From Embleya scabrispora (lineage in GTDB: Bacteria > Actinomycetota > Actinomycetes > Streptomycetales > Streptomycetaceae): DNA of 64,000 bases. Under the pieces are notes generated by a model. That model did not search any database, had not been told where the DNA came from, and saw only the letters and a program-made list of their open reading frames with translations. The DNA is taken from assembly GCF_002024165.1 (NCBI RefSeq), contig NZ_MWQN01000005.1, positions 186,001-250,000 of the forward strand. The letters are read 5' to 3'. This document shows positions 18,743-28,363 of this stretch, in pieces (the stretch's first letter is position 1; every line of letters starts with the position of its first letter). The position numbers were made by a program, and so were the translations under genes.

Positions 18743-19471
18743 CCCGCCCCCGACTGCGCGCCGCCCTCATCGGCCTGGGCCGGATGGGCCGCCACCACGC
18801 CCGCGTCCTGCGCCGCCTCGACGGCGTCGACCTCATCGCCGCCGCCGACCCCCACGGCGACCCGTACCACGCCGTCGACGGCCTGCCCGTCGCCCACGAC
18901 ATCGACCAACTCCTGCGCCACCGACCCCACTACGCCGTCCTGGCCTGCCCCACACTCCTGCACGGACCCCTGGGCCTGCACCTCGCCCACGCCGGCATCC
19001 CCACCCTCATCGAAAAACCCCTCGCCACCACCCCCGACGCCGCACGCCGACTACGCGACGCCTTCCGACACGCCGACATCCCCGCCGCCGTCGGCTACAT
19101 CGAACGCTTCAACCCCGCCCTCATCGCCCTGCGCGCCCGCCTCGAAAACGGCGACCTCGGCGACGTGTTCGAAATCGACACCCGACGCACCGGCCCCTAC
19201 CCAGACCGCATCACCGACGTCGGCGTCATCAACGACCTCGCCACCCACGACCTCGACCTCACCGCCTGGATCACCCACCACGCCTACACCTCCATCGCCG
19301 CCCGCACAGCACACCGCACCGGACGCCCCCACGAAGACCTCCTCGCCGGCCTCGGACAACTCGACGACGGCACCGTCACCCACCACCAGGTCAACTGGGT
19401 CACCCCCCGCAAAACCCGCACCACCACCGTCACCGGCGAACACGGCTGCCTCGTCGCCGACACCCTCACCG
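18739..19471 (+). pseudogene. Gfo/Idh/MocA-family oxidoreductase, truncated
   Basis: The N-terminal Rossmann motif IGLGRMGRHHARVL and the TLIEKPLAT motif are intact, and the substrate domain runs to HGCLVADTLTA at about residue 244. The expected last 80 or so residues are missing. At about 19471 the sequence switches to a different frame and a different gene, homologous to the partial CDS at 2-298. This is a recombination joint, not a point frameshift. In WbpB/WbpE/WbpD-like sets this oxidoreductase makes the 3-keto sugar that the aminotransferase uses. Confidence 0.75.
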
Positions 19472-19780
19472 CTGGCCCGGGAACACCGACACGAGGACGC
19501 CACCGCGTTCACCCACGCCCTGTGGTCGGACCCTGCCCGCCCCGCCGAAGTCCGCGTCGCCGCCGCGCTGGGGTGGCTGTGCCTGGTCGACGATCCCGTC
19601 CCCGACACCCTGCGCACGACGATCGAGGAGAACGTCACCCCCGAACTGCGCCGACTGTTGTCCCCGTCGCCGTGGATGCGACAGGTCGACGACATGGGCG
19701 CCGAAGGGTTGTCCCACACCCTGTGGCAGATGCTCGACCCCGACACCTGGCCCGGCCCCCCGCCGGAACCCGTCTTCTGA
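19472..19780 (+). pseudogene. C-terminal fragment, paralogue of the partial CDS at the left edge
   Basis: About 102 residues, open to TGA at 19778-19780 and in a frame different from the preceding oxidoreductase. It shares EVRVAAALGWLCLVDD, VTPEL and WMRQVDD with 2-298, at similar distances from the stop. It has no start of its own and begins at the recombination joint. The left-edge copy probably shows the intact end of the family. Confidence 0.7.
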
Positions 19781-20116
19781 CCTCACCTGCCAGCGCTCGC
19801 GGTACCCGAGGCGCGGAAAAGTCGTGCCGCGGTCGCAGCCGCGTACGGCTTCGGCAGACGCGTCGACTCCCGAGTCGCCACCGGTTCGGGCCGGCGAGTG
19901 TCGGTGCCCGGCGGCAGTCAGGGCCCTGCGCTCGGTGACATCTGTGGAACGACGTCGAGACCTCCGGGGAACCCGTGCGCGACAACGCCCACGACAGCAA
20001 CCCCGATCGCCAAGTGCTGCGCCGGCGCGGGATCCTCCCGTCGTCTCCACCGGTCCGACGCGAGGTCGCCGAGAGTGTCGGCCCGGTGTCGGGGTCGGGC
20101 GCTACCGTGCCCGGTC
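19781..20116. other. No gene seen
   Basis: About 335 bases after the recombined remnant. No clear coding, repeat or RNA signal. TACCGT lies eight bases before the GTG at 20117, a possible leaderless -10 box. Confidence 0.45.
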
Positions 20117-21598
20117 GTGGACGCCAACGATCTCGAGTCCCGGACGCGGTCCGGCTGCATTCCGCCCGAGCTGGCCTCGCGGCTGCTCGAACGAGGCCGT
20201 GCCGACGTAGTGGAGGCGCAGGCCCGACGCGGCCAGTGGTTCTGCGCGTTGGTGTGGGCACGGGTGCTGGGTGATCGGGGCCGGGAGGGCGATGCGTGGG
20301 AGGTCCTCGCTCCGTATGTGGCAACGGGCTGGTGGGCGGCCGTCGTTGGCGCGGCCGGGTTGCTGGAGGACTGGGGCCGCGCCGACGAGGCGATCGCCAT
20401 CACCCGAAAGCGCATGGAGGCCGGGCACCCCATGGCTTTGGACGCCTACACGAGGCTGCTCGCCCGACACGGCCGCGCGGAGGAGGCGTTCGACCTGCTC
20501 GTGCCGCATGTCGACGACCGGGTGATCGCCACCGCCCTGGTCGACGTCGCCGACATCGCCGGCCGCGACGAGGAGGCTGCCGCGCTGCTGGCCGGCCTGA
20601 TGCGGCCCGACCACCATTGCGACGGCCCGTGGTGCTGCCGCGGCCTCGACCCCGACACGGCACTCGGCCTGCTCGTGACGATCCGCGAACGCCAGGGCCG
20701 CATCGACGAGGCCGTCACCCTCCTCCACCGCCGGCAGAACGTCTCGGTCAACGGCCGAGACCAACTCGCCGAGCTGCTGGCCCGACACGGCCGGGTCGAG
20801 GAACTCCGCGCCTACGCCGCGTGCGACGGACACGAGGGGGCCATACGGCAGTTGGCGGAGCTGCTGGAGCAGGGCGGCGACGTCGAGGGCGCGATCGCCG
20901 TGTACGGGCCGGCCGACGGCCCCGCCGCCCGGAACCCGAATCCGGCCTACGATCTCGCGCATCTCCTGGTCCGGCACGGACGGGGCGAGGAGGCGATCAC
21001 TGTGATGCGCGCCCGGGCCGACGCCCACCCCGGCGACGACTGGATCCTCCACGCCCTGGCCGAGCTGTGCCTCGACCAGGGCCGCCCCGCCGACGGCCTG
21101 GCCCACCTCGACGCCCTCCACGCCCGGCGCGGGGGCGAGGACGAGTGGGAGCTGTACCGGATACGGCTGCCGCTGATCGCCGCCCGCAGTGGCATTGACG
21201 AGGCGCTCGAACGCGCCCGCGCCCACCCCGAGGGCGACACCTGGTACGCGGCGCAGGACATCGCACGCCTGCTCGCCGGCGCCGGGCGCACCGAGGAGGC
21301 CGTCACCACCCTCCTGCGGCACGACCGCAGGATCGGTCACGACCTCGCCCACCACCTCGTCGACCTCGGCCGCGTCGAGGAGGCCCTGGCCATCGTGGTG
21401 CACACGAGCCCTCCGCCGCCGCGCGCTCCGTTGGGCCGACCGCGTTCCCCGCTGCACCATCAACGCGGCATACCCTTCCGGCGACTCGACCGGCACCAGG
21501 TACCCCTCGATGGCGCCCTGGCAGCAGGAATGACCCCCGTGCTGGAGCTGGTAGACGACTCCGGAGGGCCCTCCAGGACCACGTGGAGCCAGTCGTGA
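20117..21598 (+). CDS. TPR-like repeat protein
   Basis: From GTG 20117 the protein consists of helical repeats of about 34 residues with the pattern LARHGRAEEA, EQGGDVEGAIAVYG, DQGRPADGLAHL. These are tetratricopeptide-like units seen in Streptomyces proteins of unknown role, perhaps scaffolds. The repeats end near residue 430 at GRVEEALAIVVH. The last 60 or so residues are Pro/Arg-rich and overlap the minus-strand DUF6210-like gene, so the true end is probably near 21400-21430, reached through another single-base error. No membrane segment is visible. Confidence 0.65.
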   Translation: MDANDLESRTRSGCIPPELASRLLERGRADVVEAQARRGQWFCALVWARVLGDRGREGDAWEVLAPYVATGWWAAVVGAAGLLEDWGRADEAIAITRKRMEAGHPMALDAYTRLLARHGRAEEAFDLLVPHVDDRVIATALVDVADIAGRDEEAAALLAGLMRPDHHCDGPWCCRGLDPDTALGLLVTIRERQGRIDEAVTLLHRRQNVSVNGRDQLAELLARHGRVEELRAYAACDGHEGAIRQLAELLEQGGDVEGAIAVYGPADGPAARNPNPAYDLAHLLVRHGRGEEAITVMRARADAHPGDDWILHALAELCLDQGRPADGLAHLDALHARRGGEDEWELYRIRLPLIAARSGIDEALERARAHPEGDTWYAAQDIARLLAGAGRTEEAVTTLLRHDRRIGHDLAHHLVDLGRVEEALAIVVHTSPPPPRAPLGRPRSPLHHQRGIPFRRLDRHQVPLDGALAAGMTPVLELVDDSGGPSRTTWSQS

Positions 21599-21648
21599 TC
21601 GAGATCCTCGACCTGGTCCAGGTCCACATACACGCGACGGTTCATCAT
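21440..21648 (-). CDS. DUF6210-like small protein, frameshifted
   Basis: ATG 21648 (or 21645) starts MMNRRVYVDLDQVEDLDHDW. After VVLEGP the frame is lost. One extra C in GGCCCTCC restores SGVVYQLQHGGHSCCQGAIE and GYLVPV, which match the DUF6210 pattern YQxQxGGxxCxQxxxEGxLVP. The C-terminal limit is unclear because the region overlaps the TPR gene. Function unknown. Confidence 0.5.
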
Positions 21649-21793
21649 GGCCGCATCCTGTACGGCCGCTCCCCGTGTCGCCTCCCCCTTTTTCCCGATC
21701 CCGACCGCGAACGTCGCGACGAGCCGGCGGCACGTGCTCGATCGCCCGTGACGGCGACGGCGCGCGGCCGAGCGGCGGGGCCCGGGCCGTCGG

Positions 21794-22846
21794 CTACGTT
21801 GCGGTGGCGTCGAGGGGGTGTGATTGACGGAGTCCGCCGGTGAGGACGGTGGCCGGCGCGTCGGGCGCGGCTGGGACCCGGATCAGGACGAAGGCGAGGA
21901 ATTTTTCCTTGACGGTGGTGAAGGGTCCGGTTCGGCCCAGGAACGCGATGGTCTTGGGGGCGGTCGCGGTCAGGTGTGCGTCGGGTATCAGGACTTTGGT
22001 CTCGATCGTCTTGTCCAGGACGCAGGGGACCAGGCGCTCGCCGGTGACGGTCTCGAACGTCTGCCGGGCGACGGGGCGGGCGGTGACGGTGGTGGTCTGC
22101 GACATCCGCTCGTCCCGGTGGCCGTCGTCCTCCATCCGCTTGCGCAGGTCGGTGGTATGACTGCCGGGCGCGAAGCCCGCTTTGGGCGCGCCGGGCACCG
22201 ACATGACCGCGGCGTAGCGCCCGCACACCGCCGCGGCGTCGCCCGCGGTCGTGGTGCGCGCGGAGCCGGTGGCGTCGCGGGCGACGTCGTCGAGTTTGGG
22301 GCGGGCCTGGCGTTCGGGGCTCGCGCTCGCCGTCGCCGGCGGGTCGCCCACCCGGGCGTAGGCGGTGAACACGGCTTTCCACGGCGCGCCCGGCGTCTCC
22401 TGGACGAAGTGGACGACGGCGCGGTCCTCGCTGTCGGCAGCGGTGGCGGCGACGGCGACGAACGTGCGGGGGTGGCCGCTCGCCCGGGGGATCCAGAACT
22501 GCGGGTCGAGGTGGGTGAACGGCTTGTACGTCTCCCGGTCCGGGCGTGCCCGGTCGGCGCGGTACGACCCCAGGGAGGCCTCCAGGAGTTCTCCGCCCTC
22601 GACCCCGGCGAGGCGGTCGCCGTCCAAGGCGGAGTTCGCCGCGTTGTTCTCTGCGTCGTAGCGTTCCAGGACCGCGCGGGCCTCTGCCTCGGTGATCACC
22701 AAGGGATCGGGAGTCGGCGCCGCGGCCGAAACGCTGGGCACGGCCGGCTTGCCTGACCCGCCCCCCGGCGAACACCCCGCAGCCGCGCCGCCGACCGACG
22801 CCAGGACGATCATCGCCGCACCCACTCGTCTCGCCCAGCCGTGCAT
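21794..22846 (-). CDS. Secreted lipoprotein of unknown function
   Basis: The 350-residue protein starts MHGWARRVGAAMIVLASVGG and has a lipobox AAAGC, so Cys25 should be lipidated and the protein held on the outer face of the membrane. A Ser/Pro-rich linker follows. The mature part has no recognised motif. Two Cys (CGRYAAVM, VPCVLDK) may form a disulphide. It stands alone. Confidence 0.75.
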   Translation of the reverse strand: MHGWARRVGAAMIVLASVGGAAAGCSPGGGSGKPAVPSVSAAAPTPDPLVITEAEARAVLERYDAENNAANSALDGDRLAGVEGGELLEASLGSYRADRARPDRETYKPFTHLDPQFWIPRASGHPRTFVAVAATAADSEDRAVVHFVQETPGAPWKAVFTAYARVGDPPATASASPERQARPKLDDVARDATGSARTTTAGDAAAVCGRYAAVMSVPGAPKAGFAPGSHTTDLRKRMEDDGHRDERMSQTTTVTARPVARQTFETVTGERLVPCVLDKTIETKVLIPDAHLTATAPKTIAFLGRTGPFTTVKEKFLAFVLIRVPAAPDAPATVLTGGLRQSHPLDATAT

Positions 22847-23408
22847 CCGTTCCCCCGAACTCCCGTCCTACACCGCCGAATCCACACTCTCACGCGCCCC
22901 CGACCACACGCGGACGCGCAAGTCCGGGGTCGGGCGGATCGGATCACGAGCGCGAATCGTCGGGCCGGGCTCCGCGGTGTGGGGTGTGGCCTGTGCGCGG
23001 CATCGGTGGGCGAGTCGTCGCGCGGCGCGCGGCCGGATCCGCCCACGTGTCGCGCTCGGAACCGTGCGGCCCCGCACACGTCGGGGTTGGTTCCTGGCAG
23101 CGGGCGAGGGTGCGGACGAACGTGTCGACGGCGCGCGGATTCGTGTTCGTCCACGCCGCACCGGACGGCGGGCCCGATCAAGGCCGCAGGCCCGGGGGTG
23201 GGGTTCCGGCCCGGCACGCGTGCGGCTGGCGTTCCCGATTGCGCCGCCCGTGCGGCAGTGGCGTCATGCGTCGTCGGCGACGCCACGCCCCGGCACGCGT
23301 GCTCCTCGCGCCGCCGCGACCGCGCGCTCGCCCGTACCCGCGCACTCGGCTTCGCCCCGTAAGACCCGGTCGTCGACGAGAACGCCCGGGCAAGGGCGGC
23401 GTGCCGGG
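22847..23408. other. Long non-coding stretch
   Basis: About 560 bases. The frames are arginine-rich and show no motif or start with a ribosome-binding site. I see no RNA gene or repeat. Confidence 0.5.
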
Positions 23409-24035
23409 TCACGGCGGTGGCGCGGACGGTCGCGGCGGCACGGCCGGCCGCGCGTTCGCGGTCAGGGCGGCGATCTCGTCGCGGATCACCCGCGCCCCGT
23501 TGACGGTGTACCGCGTCCCGGTGATGACGACCCCGGGAAACAGATCCAGGGCCAGGGGCCGGAACATGTCCTCCTCGACGTGGTACATCGCGCGGCGCCG
23601 GAGCGTGCCGTCGCGCAGGCGCAGGTCCAGGCACACCGTCCCGGCATCGGGGCGTCGCCCCGGGCGCAGCGTCAGCGTGATCTCGGCGATCGTGCCCCAG
23701 GGCAGGGGGACGGTGGTGTGCGCGTCGTGCAGGACGAGCGCGTGCGGGCCGATCTCGAGACGGCGTCGGGCCTGGGTGTGCGCGAGGTGGATGGGGATCA
23801 ACGCGAGGAGCAGGTCGATGCCAGCCAGGGCGAGCAGCAGGACCCATCGGCGCGTCGTGAGTGGCCCGTTCACCCCGGCCAGGCCCGCGCCCGCCATGAT
23901 CGCCGCGAGGACCAGGACGGCGACACCCGCGGTCGCGTGCGTGGCGATCCGGCCGGCGTGCACACCTCTCCACACCACCCGATCCCCCTGGACCACGCGG
24001 TTCGCACGCACGGCGTCCATCACCCACCCCCGCAT
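23409..24035 (-). CDS. Membrane protein with two helices and a PH-like cytoplasmic domain
   Basis: The 208-residue protein has hydrophobic helices at about 37-56 (AGVAVLVLAAIMAGAGL) and 67-85 (VLLLALAGIDLLLALIPIHL), followed by a beta-rich domain (LEIGPHALVLHDAHTTVPLP, then several strands). This is the layout of YdbT/YcxB-like and PH-domain membrane proteins. No catalytic motif is seen. Start ATG 24035 or the later MDAVRAN at 24020. Confidence 0.6.
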   Translation of the reverse strand: MRGWVMDAVRANRVVQGDRVVWRGVHAGRIATHATAGVAVLVLAAIMAGAGLAGVNGPLTTRRWVLLLALAGIDLLLALIPIHLAHTQARRRLEIGPHALVLHDAHTTVPLPWGTIAEITLTLRPGRRPDAGTVCLDLRLRDGTLRRRAMYHVEEDMFRPLALDLFPGVVITGTRYTVNGARVIRDEIAALTANARPAVPPRPSAPPP

Positions 24036-24102
24036 CGCGACGTGCCGTGCAGCGTAACCCCGCCTCGACTCGACGTTCCAGGCACCGAGTTCCAGCTACT
24101 GG

Positions 24103-24471
24103 CTAGTGGGGATAGGCCGCCTCGACTGCGCCCAGTGCGGCGATGATCGCCTCGTCGCGGGTCAGGCCGAGCTGGTGTGCGCGGTGCGCGTATTCGAGCG
24201 CGGCCTTGCTCGCCGCCCGGTGCGCGTTGTCCCCGGCCGCGGCGACGAAGCTGCCCGAGCGGCCCCGGGTCTTGATCACGCCGTCCGCCTCCAGTTCGCG
24301 GTAGGCGCGCGCGACCGTGTTGTACGCCAGGCCGAGTTCGCCGGCCAACGCACGTATGGTCGGCAGTCTGGTGCCGGCGGGCAGTGTGCCGGCCCGGGCC
24401 TGGTCGGCGAGTTGCCCCCGAATCTGCTCGAACGGTGCGACGGACGAGGCCGGATCGATGGTGATCGCCAT
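24103..24471 (-). CDS. GntR-family regulator, YtrA-like
   Basis: I chose ATG 24471, giving 122 residues. The N-terminal winged helix reads PFEQIRGQLADQARAG, then TRLPTIRALAGELGLAYNTV and YRELEADGVIKTRGRSGSFV, a complete GntR DNA-binding domain. The C-terminal part is only about 45 helical residues, as in the small YtrA subfamily that often controls ABC transporters. No transporter is adjacent, so the target is unknown. Confidence 0.85.
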   Translation of the reverse strand: MAITIDPASSVAPFEQIRGQLADQARAGTLPAGTRLPTIRALAGELGLAYNTVARAYRELEADGVIKTRGRSGSFVAAAGDNAHRAASKAALEYAHRAHQLGLTRDEAIIAALGAVEAAYPH

Positions 24472-25264
24472 GTGGCCGAGCTTAGACCCGCCCCCATCGC
24501 GGCCCAGGCAACCGGGTGCGATCGGGCGATGGCGGGCGGTGAGGAGCGACACTGCCTCGGCGTCGGTGCGCCGGGCGTCTTTGCCCCGGCCCGGTGTGGT
24601 GAGGGACGGTGCGGGACCAGGACGACAGGTGAGCGCGTCGCTGCGCGGTGCTGGCGAGGGCGAGGCCGTGTTCGACGTGGGCCAGGCTTCGTGGCGTTGG
24701 TCGGCGCGGGCGACCATGGCTGCCGCTCCATACGTTTACGCCCGCAGGTTGTCGGAGCCGCCCCGTTCGCCCGACAGCGCGGCGGCGGCCAGGTGCACTT
24801 GGGCGCAGGTGTGGCCGCCCAGGCAGAACGTGAGGTTGCCCAACAGCGCCGTGAGCCGGGTCGCGACCCCCCGCAGACCGGCAGCCGCGACGTCGTCCCC
24901 ACGGCGGCGTGTTCGAGCACGGGCGCCCCAACATGCCGCGTACACAATGTGGTTCGCCGAACAGGGCCTGTGGAGGGTGGCGCGAATAGTCGAGCACGTG
25001 GTGCTCAACGGCGTCGCCGAGATCGACCAGGGTCGGGGACGGACGCGGGTCGTCGAGGACGGCTCCCGCTGTTTAGCGGTCAGGCCGCTCCGTCGGGATA
25101 CCGCATGACACCGGCATACACCCACAGCCCGCTTCACCGTTACCCCCAACCGAAATTCACAGTAGTGGTTCGTCGGTCCGCAGAGGCACTTCGCGTCCCT
25201 CGGTCTCGGGTCGCCGTCGGCTGGTTGGAGGGTTCGGTGGATCGGGCAGCGCCCGCTGCGGTTG
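24472..25264. other. Non-coding or decayed stretch
   Basis: Nearly 800 bases without an intact gene. On the minus strand at 24736-24870 a short run (TRLTALLGNLTFCLGGHTC, then AQVHLAAAAL) looks coding-like, but no start is in frame. I see no RNA or repeat. Confidence 0.4.
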
Positions 25265-26263
25265 TTAGGTGGCCCACTTTGCCGTCCACGCGGCCAGGGT
25301 TTGTTCGACGGAGAACGTGTGATGTGTGGTGGGTATCCAGAGTGGGTGGAGACGTGTTCCGGAGGCCGCCTTCGATGCGGCGTCGGCGAATGTCATCCAC
25401 GGCGTGGAGTTGCGCGCGACCCATCGTACCGAGACGGATCTCGCGGCGGGCGCCAACGCCTCCGCGAGGGTGCGGACGGACGCCGCCACGCGAGGATGCA
25501 GCGGGAGCCCGGCGCGAGCCCGTTCGAACTGCGCGGCGGCGGCCTTGGAGTCCGTGAAGACGCCCCATCGAAGGGGCTGCGCGGTATCCCCTAGGGCGTA
25601 TGACGCCCCGAGGGTTAAGGCGAACAGCTCCATCGACACCGCGTCTTCGTGGGCAACGTCGGCCGGGACGGGGATCGTGTGGGCACGAACCCTCCCGGTC
25701 GTGTTCATGGGTACGAGGGCGACGTGGGGGACCCCGCTTTGCTGCGGGCCGGACGAGGCGTCGACACACCAACCGAGGTCGTTCGGATCGCACCCCGATG
25801 CCTGCTCCATCGCCTGTTCGGACATCAGACCCAGTGCCGCCTGCGCCAAGTCCGGAACACCCGCCTTGTGCCGCAGGACACGCTCATCACCCGCGTTGCG
25901 CACCAGTCGCGCATTGAGCCGCAGACGGTGCGTCCGAATCATCGTTGCGATCCTGTGGCGCACGACCCCCGCCGGTACAACGTCAGAGAGCCGCTTCCAC
26001 GTCGTCGGGTCGACCAAGAGATCCCAAGCCATGGGCCGGCTCGCCGTCACCCGCATATCGTCGTCCACGCGACTCGCCAGGACTCCCAGTCCCAAACCGA
26101 TCGCCTCGGCCTCGACATCCGACCGCGCTCGGCTACCCGGTCGGACGCGAAGAGTCGCGTTCTTTCTCCGTCCGGAAAAACGCCTGTGGACGACGACGTC
26201 CCAGCCGTGATCGCACGGAATCGGATACGCGGTCAGGGTGACCTTACGTGGGCCAACGGTCAT
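25265..26263 (-). CDS. Tandem RNase H-fold protein
   Basis: The C-terminal half of this 332-residue protein matches RNase HI. Asp168 is in GWCVDASSG, Glu212 in SMELFALTLG, Asp238 in VFTDSKAAAA, and Asp294 in FADAASKAA after VRWVARN, so all four metal ligands are present. The N-terminal half looks like a second, degenerate copy: strand-rich TAYP...WDVVVHRRF, helix DVEAEAIGLGLGVLAS, and RNAGDERVLRHKAGVPDLAQ. Some acidic residues are lost there. RNase H enzymes cut RNA in RNA:DNA hybrids. Tandem copies on one chain are unusual and the substrate is unknown. The start lacks a strong ribosome-binding site. Confidence 0.65.
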   Translation of the reverse strand: MTVGPRKVTLTAYPIPCDHGWDVVVHRRFSGRRKNATLRVRPGSRARSDVEAEAIGLGLGVLASRVDDDMRVTASRPMAWDLLVDPTTWKRLSDVVPAGVVRHRIATMIRTHRLRLNARLVRNAGDERVLRHKAGVPDLAQAALGLMSEQAMEQASGCDPNDLGWCVDASSGPQQSGVPHVALVPMNTTGRVRAHTIPVPADVAHEDAVSMELFALTLGASYALGDTAQPLRWGVFTDSKAAAAQFERARAGLPLHPRVAASVRTLAEALAPAARSVSVRWVARNSTPWMTFADAASKAASGTRLHPLWIPTTHHTFSVEQTLAAWTAKWAT

Positions 26264-26398
26264 GGTGAGCCCATACTGCCAGCTATCTCGGGTTCCCCGA
26301 GCCCGAGACGGGTCGAACGTGCACGACCGGGCGGGGCGACGATGCCGAGTGCGCGGACCTACGCCCAGGCGCAGGCATGCCGAGCAGGAGCCGGACTT

Positions 26399-26560
26399 CT
26401 ATGACTCCCGACGACGTACCACCGGCCAGAGTTTCTCCCGAAAGAGAGGCGGGTTGGCCTTGTCGACCTTGCGGGACGGATTCTGAGTGCGCACCATGGT
26501 GCGGTCCGGGGTGAGTGTCAGCGCAATCTTCTGCCTGGTCATGGCGATGGCACCGGGACC
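26399..26560 (-). pseudogene. C-terminal remnant related to the gene at 47661-48647
   Basis: The minus strand encodes KIALTLTPDRTMVRTQNP, SRKVDKANPPLFREKLWPV and a stop at 26399. The intact gene at 47661 has KVTLTLTPDCAMVRTLNP and PRKGDKNIPPLYRAARWPV in the same order. No upstream part of the gene is recognisable, so this is a detached tail. Confidence 0.6.
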
Positions 26561-26835
26561 GTCTGGTGGAGGCCGTGGGCGAGATCCTTGACCGCCTCCA
26601 CGTAGCAACGTGCTGACGCAGGATTAACGCCGCCTCGCCCGGTCCGCGGACCTGCTGCATGAGTTCGGCCACGCCCGCACCGGCGCGATATATCCCCGGC
26701 ACCCGCCCCCGTTGGTCTCAGGGCCCCGCACCGCGATCGGATGGGTGACTGCGCCGCACACACGGCTTCCGGGCCCCGCAACCACGTCTTCCGCCGCCCG
26801 GGTGAGGTGTCGACGCATGGATTGGTGGTGGGGAG
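26561..26835. other. No gene seen
   Basis: Spacer between the remnant and the lipoprotein end. No supported feature. Confidence 0.4.
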
Positions 26836-27366
26836 TCAGCGGTAGTCGTCGGGGTGGCCCTGCATCCAGGAGTTGATCCGGTCCCGGGTGCGGAGCAGCG
26901 TGGTCTGGTGCTTGTTCAGGTTCTCGAAGGATCGGTCGCCGCCGAGTTCGGCGTCGAGCGCCTTGATCAGGGCTATCGGTTCCGGGAAGTGACCGGCGCC
27001 CTTCGGATCCGTCTTCATTGCCCGGTCCAGGCGGTGCAGTTCGTCGTGGACCCGCCCCAGGAAGTAGGCGCAATTGCTCGGAGTGCAGGTGTCCTTCAGG
27101 GTCGCCTGCAGCCCGGCGAACGCGTCCCGTACCTTCACTTTCAATATCGCGGACGACGGGGCGATCGACGCATCGGCGGACGCCGAAGTACGGGCGGGGG
27201 TGGGCGAGTCGGCCGTGTCAGGTGGGCGCGATGGCACGGACGACGCACTTGCCGCGGCCGTCTTCTGCGATCCGCCGTTCGAGTTGTCGCAGGAGACGCC
27301 GAACACGACGGACACCGTCACGGCGAGCACCGCGCTGCGCATCGATGGTGTGAACGACGTGCCCAT
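26836..27366 (-). CDS. Small secreted lipoprotein
   Basis: The 176-residue protein starts with a short signal segment (AVLAVTVSVVFGVSC) whose lipobox Cys26 should be lipidated. A Ser/Pro/Thr-rich linker of about 45 residues follows. The mature domain is helical with a CTPSNCAYFLG motif, whose two Cys may pair. Function unknown. It is divergently arranged with the PD-(D/E)XK gene. Confidence 0.7.
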   Translation of the reverse strand: MGTSFTPSMRSAVLAVTVSVVFGVSCDNSNGGSQKTAAASASSVPSRPPDTADSPTPARTSASADASIAPSSAILKVKVRDAFAGLQATLKDTCTPSNCAYFLGRVHDELHRLDRAMKTDPKGAGHFPEPIALIKALDAELGGDRSFENLNKHQTTLLRTRDRINSWMQGHPDDYR

Positions 27367-27453
27367 GGAAATCTCCCTGCGGTCGTTGGGTAGCCGGTGG
27401 CGTCAGAGGAGTGACAGTGCCCTTGAGTCGACGGACCCGGACGGGGAGGGCGC

Positions 27454-28233
27454 ATGGTGAACGAACTCGGGCCGGTTGAGCGACTGGGCATGCTCGGACT
27501 GGCCGTACGCGGCGCGGACTTCAAAGAACAGCCGGTGACGAACAAAATCTGCGAGGTGTTCGACGGTCTGGGTAAGGAGGCCGGTCGGCTCGTACTCGAC
27601 GCCTTGCTGTCCGGGGTGGATCCCCAGGTGTGCCGGCGAATAGTGGCCGGGCGCCCGCTGTGGATGTGGCTGCCCAAGGCCAGCCCCGGACCCGACTTCG
27701 GGCTCATCGACGAGGAGGGAAACGTCGTGGCCGTGTTCGAACACAAGCGCGGTGCCCAGGCGAACGCTCCGGCGCTGGATACGCTCGCCCGCTCCGGCCG
27801 GTTCGACGACCCGATCGCGCAATCCCTCGCTGTGCCCGACCACACGCCCGGTCGGCACACCCCGCAGGAGTGCCGCAGTTGCCGGGGATGGTGGCACCAG
27901 CCCCAACGGCACGGACTGTGGGTCGCGGGAATCCCGCAGAACGACCTTTACCGCTGCACCCCCGGACACTGGGTCCGCCCGCTCGCCGACGGAACGCGCA
28001 TACGGCTCGACGCCCCGGCCGACGTCCTGTGGATCATCTTCGACCGGGACGGGCGCACCGCCGAGGAGATCTTCCCCGAGTCGCACACCGCCGACGAATG
28101 GTGGACGACCTCCTACAGTCGATGCGTGGCCGGGCTCCTGGACGCGTACGCCCTGGCCCGCGCGGACGGCGAGACCGGTCCCGACGCCCTCGACCGTCTC
28201 GGCAGGATCATCGAGATGCTCGTCTACGCATAG
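27454..28233 (+). CDS. PD-(D/E)XK nuclease-like hypothetical protein
   Basis: ATG 27454 follows GGGGAGGG. In the 259-residue protein PDFGLIDEEGNVVAVFEHKR (about 80-99) gives Asp81 and Glu96-x-Lys98, the core of PD-(D/E)XK nucleases, on two strands as expected. A CRSC pair near 140 and a later Cys may bind zinc. An all-helical C-terminus follows. Several nuclease superfamilies use this core, so restriction, repair or defence roles are all possible. It stands alone. Confidence 0.6.
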   Translation: MVNELGPVERLGMLGLAVRGADFKEQPVTNKICEVFDGLGKEAGRLVLDALLSGVDPQVCRRIVAGRPLWMWLPKASPGPDFGLIDEEGNVVAVFEHKRGAQANAPALDTLARSGRFDDPIAQSLAVPDHTPGRHTPQECRSCRGWWHQPQRHGLWVAGIPQNDLYRCTPGHWVRPLADGTRIRLDAPADVLWIIFDRDGRTAEEIFPESHTADEWWTTSYSRCVAGLLDAYALARADGETGPDALDRLGRIIEMLVYA

Positions 28234-28363
28234 ACGGCCCTCGGCGCCGCGGGCGGTTCGCCAACCATCGACACCTCCCGGCGTCGGGCCGCAGGGTTTC
28301 ACCGGGGCCAAGGGGTCCCGGCGTGGCCCGCATTGCCAACAATGGGTCGGGGTCGCTGAGAAG

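Noticed and set aside
22847-23408. tRNA or small RNA in the long gap
   Set aside because: No cloverleaf, T-loop or terminator pattern could be recognised by eye.
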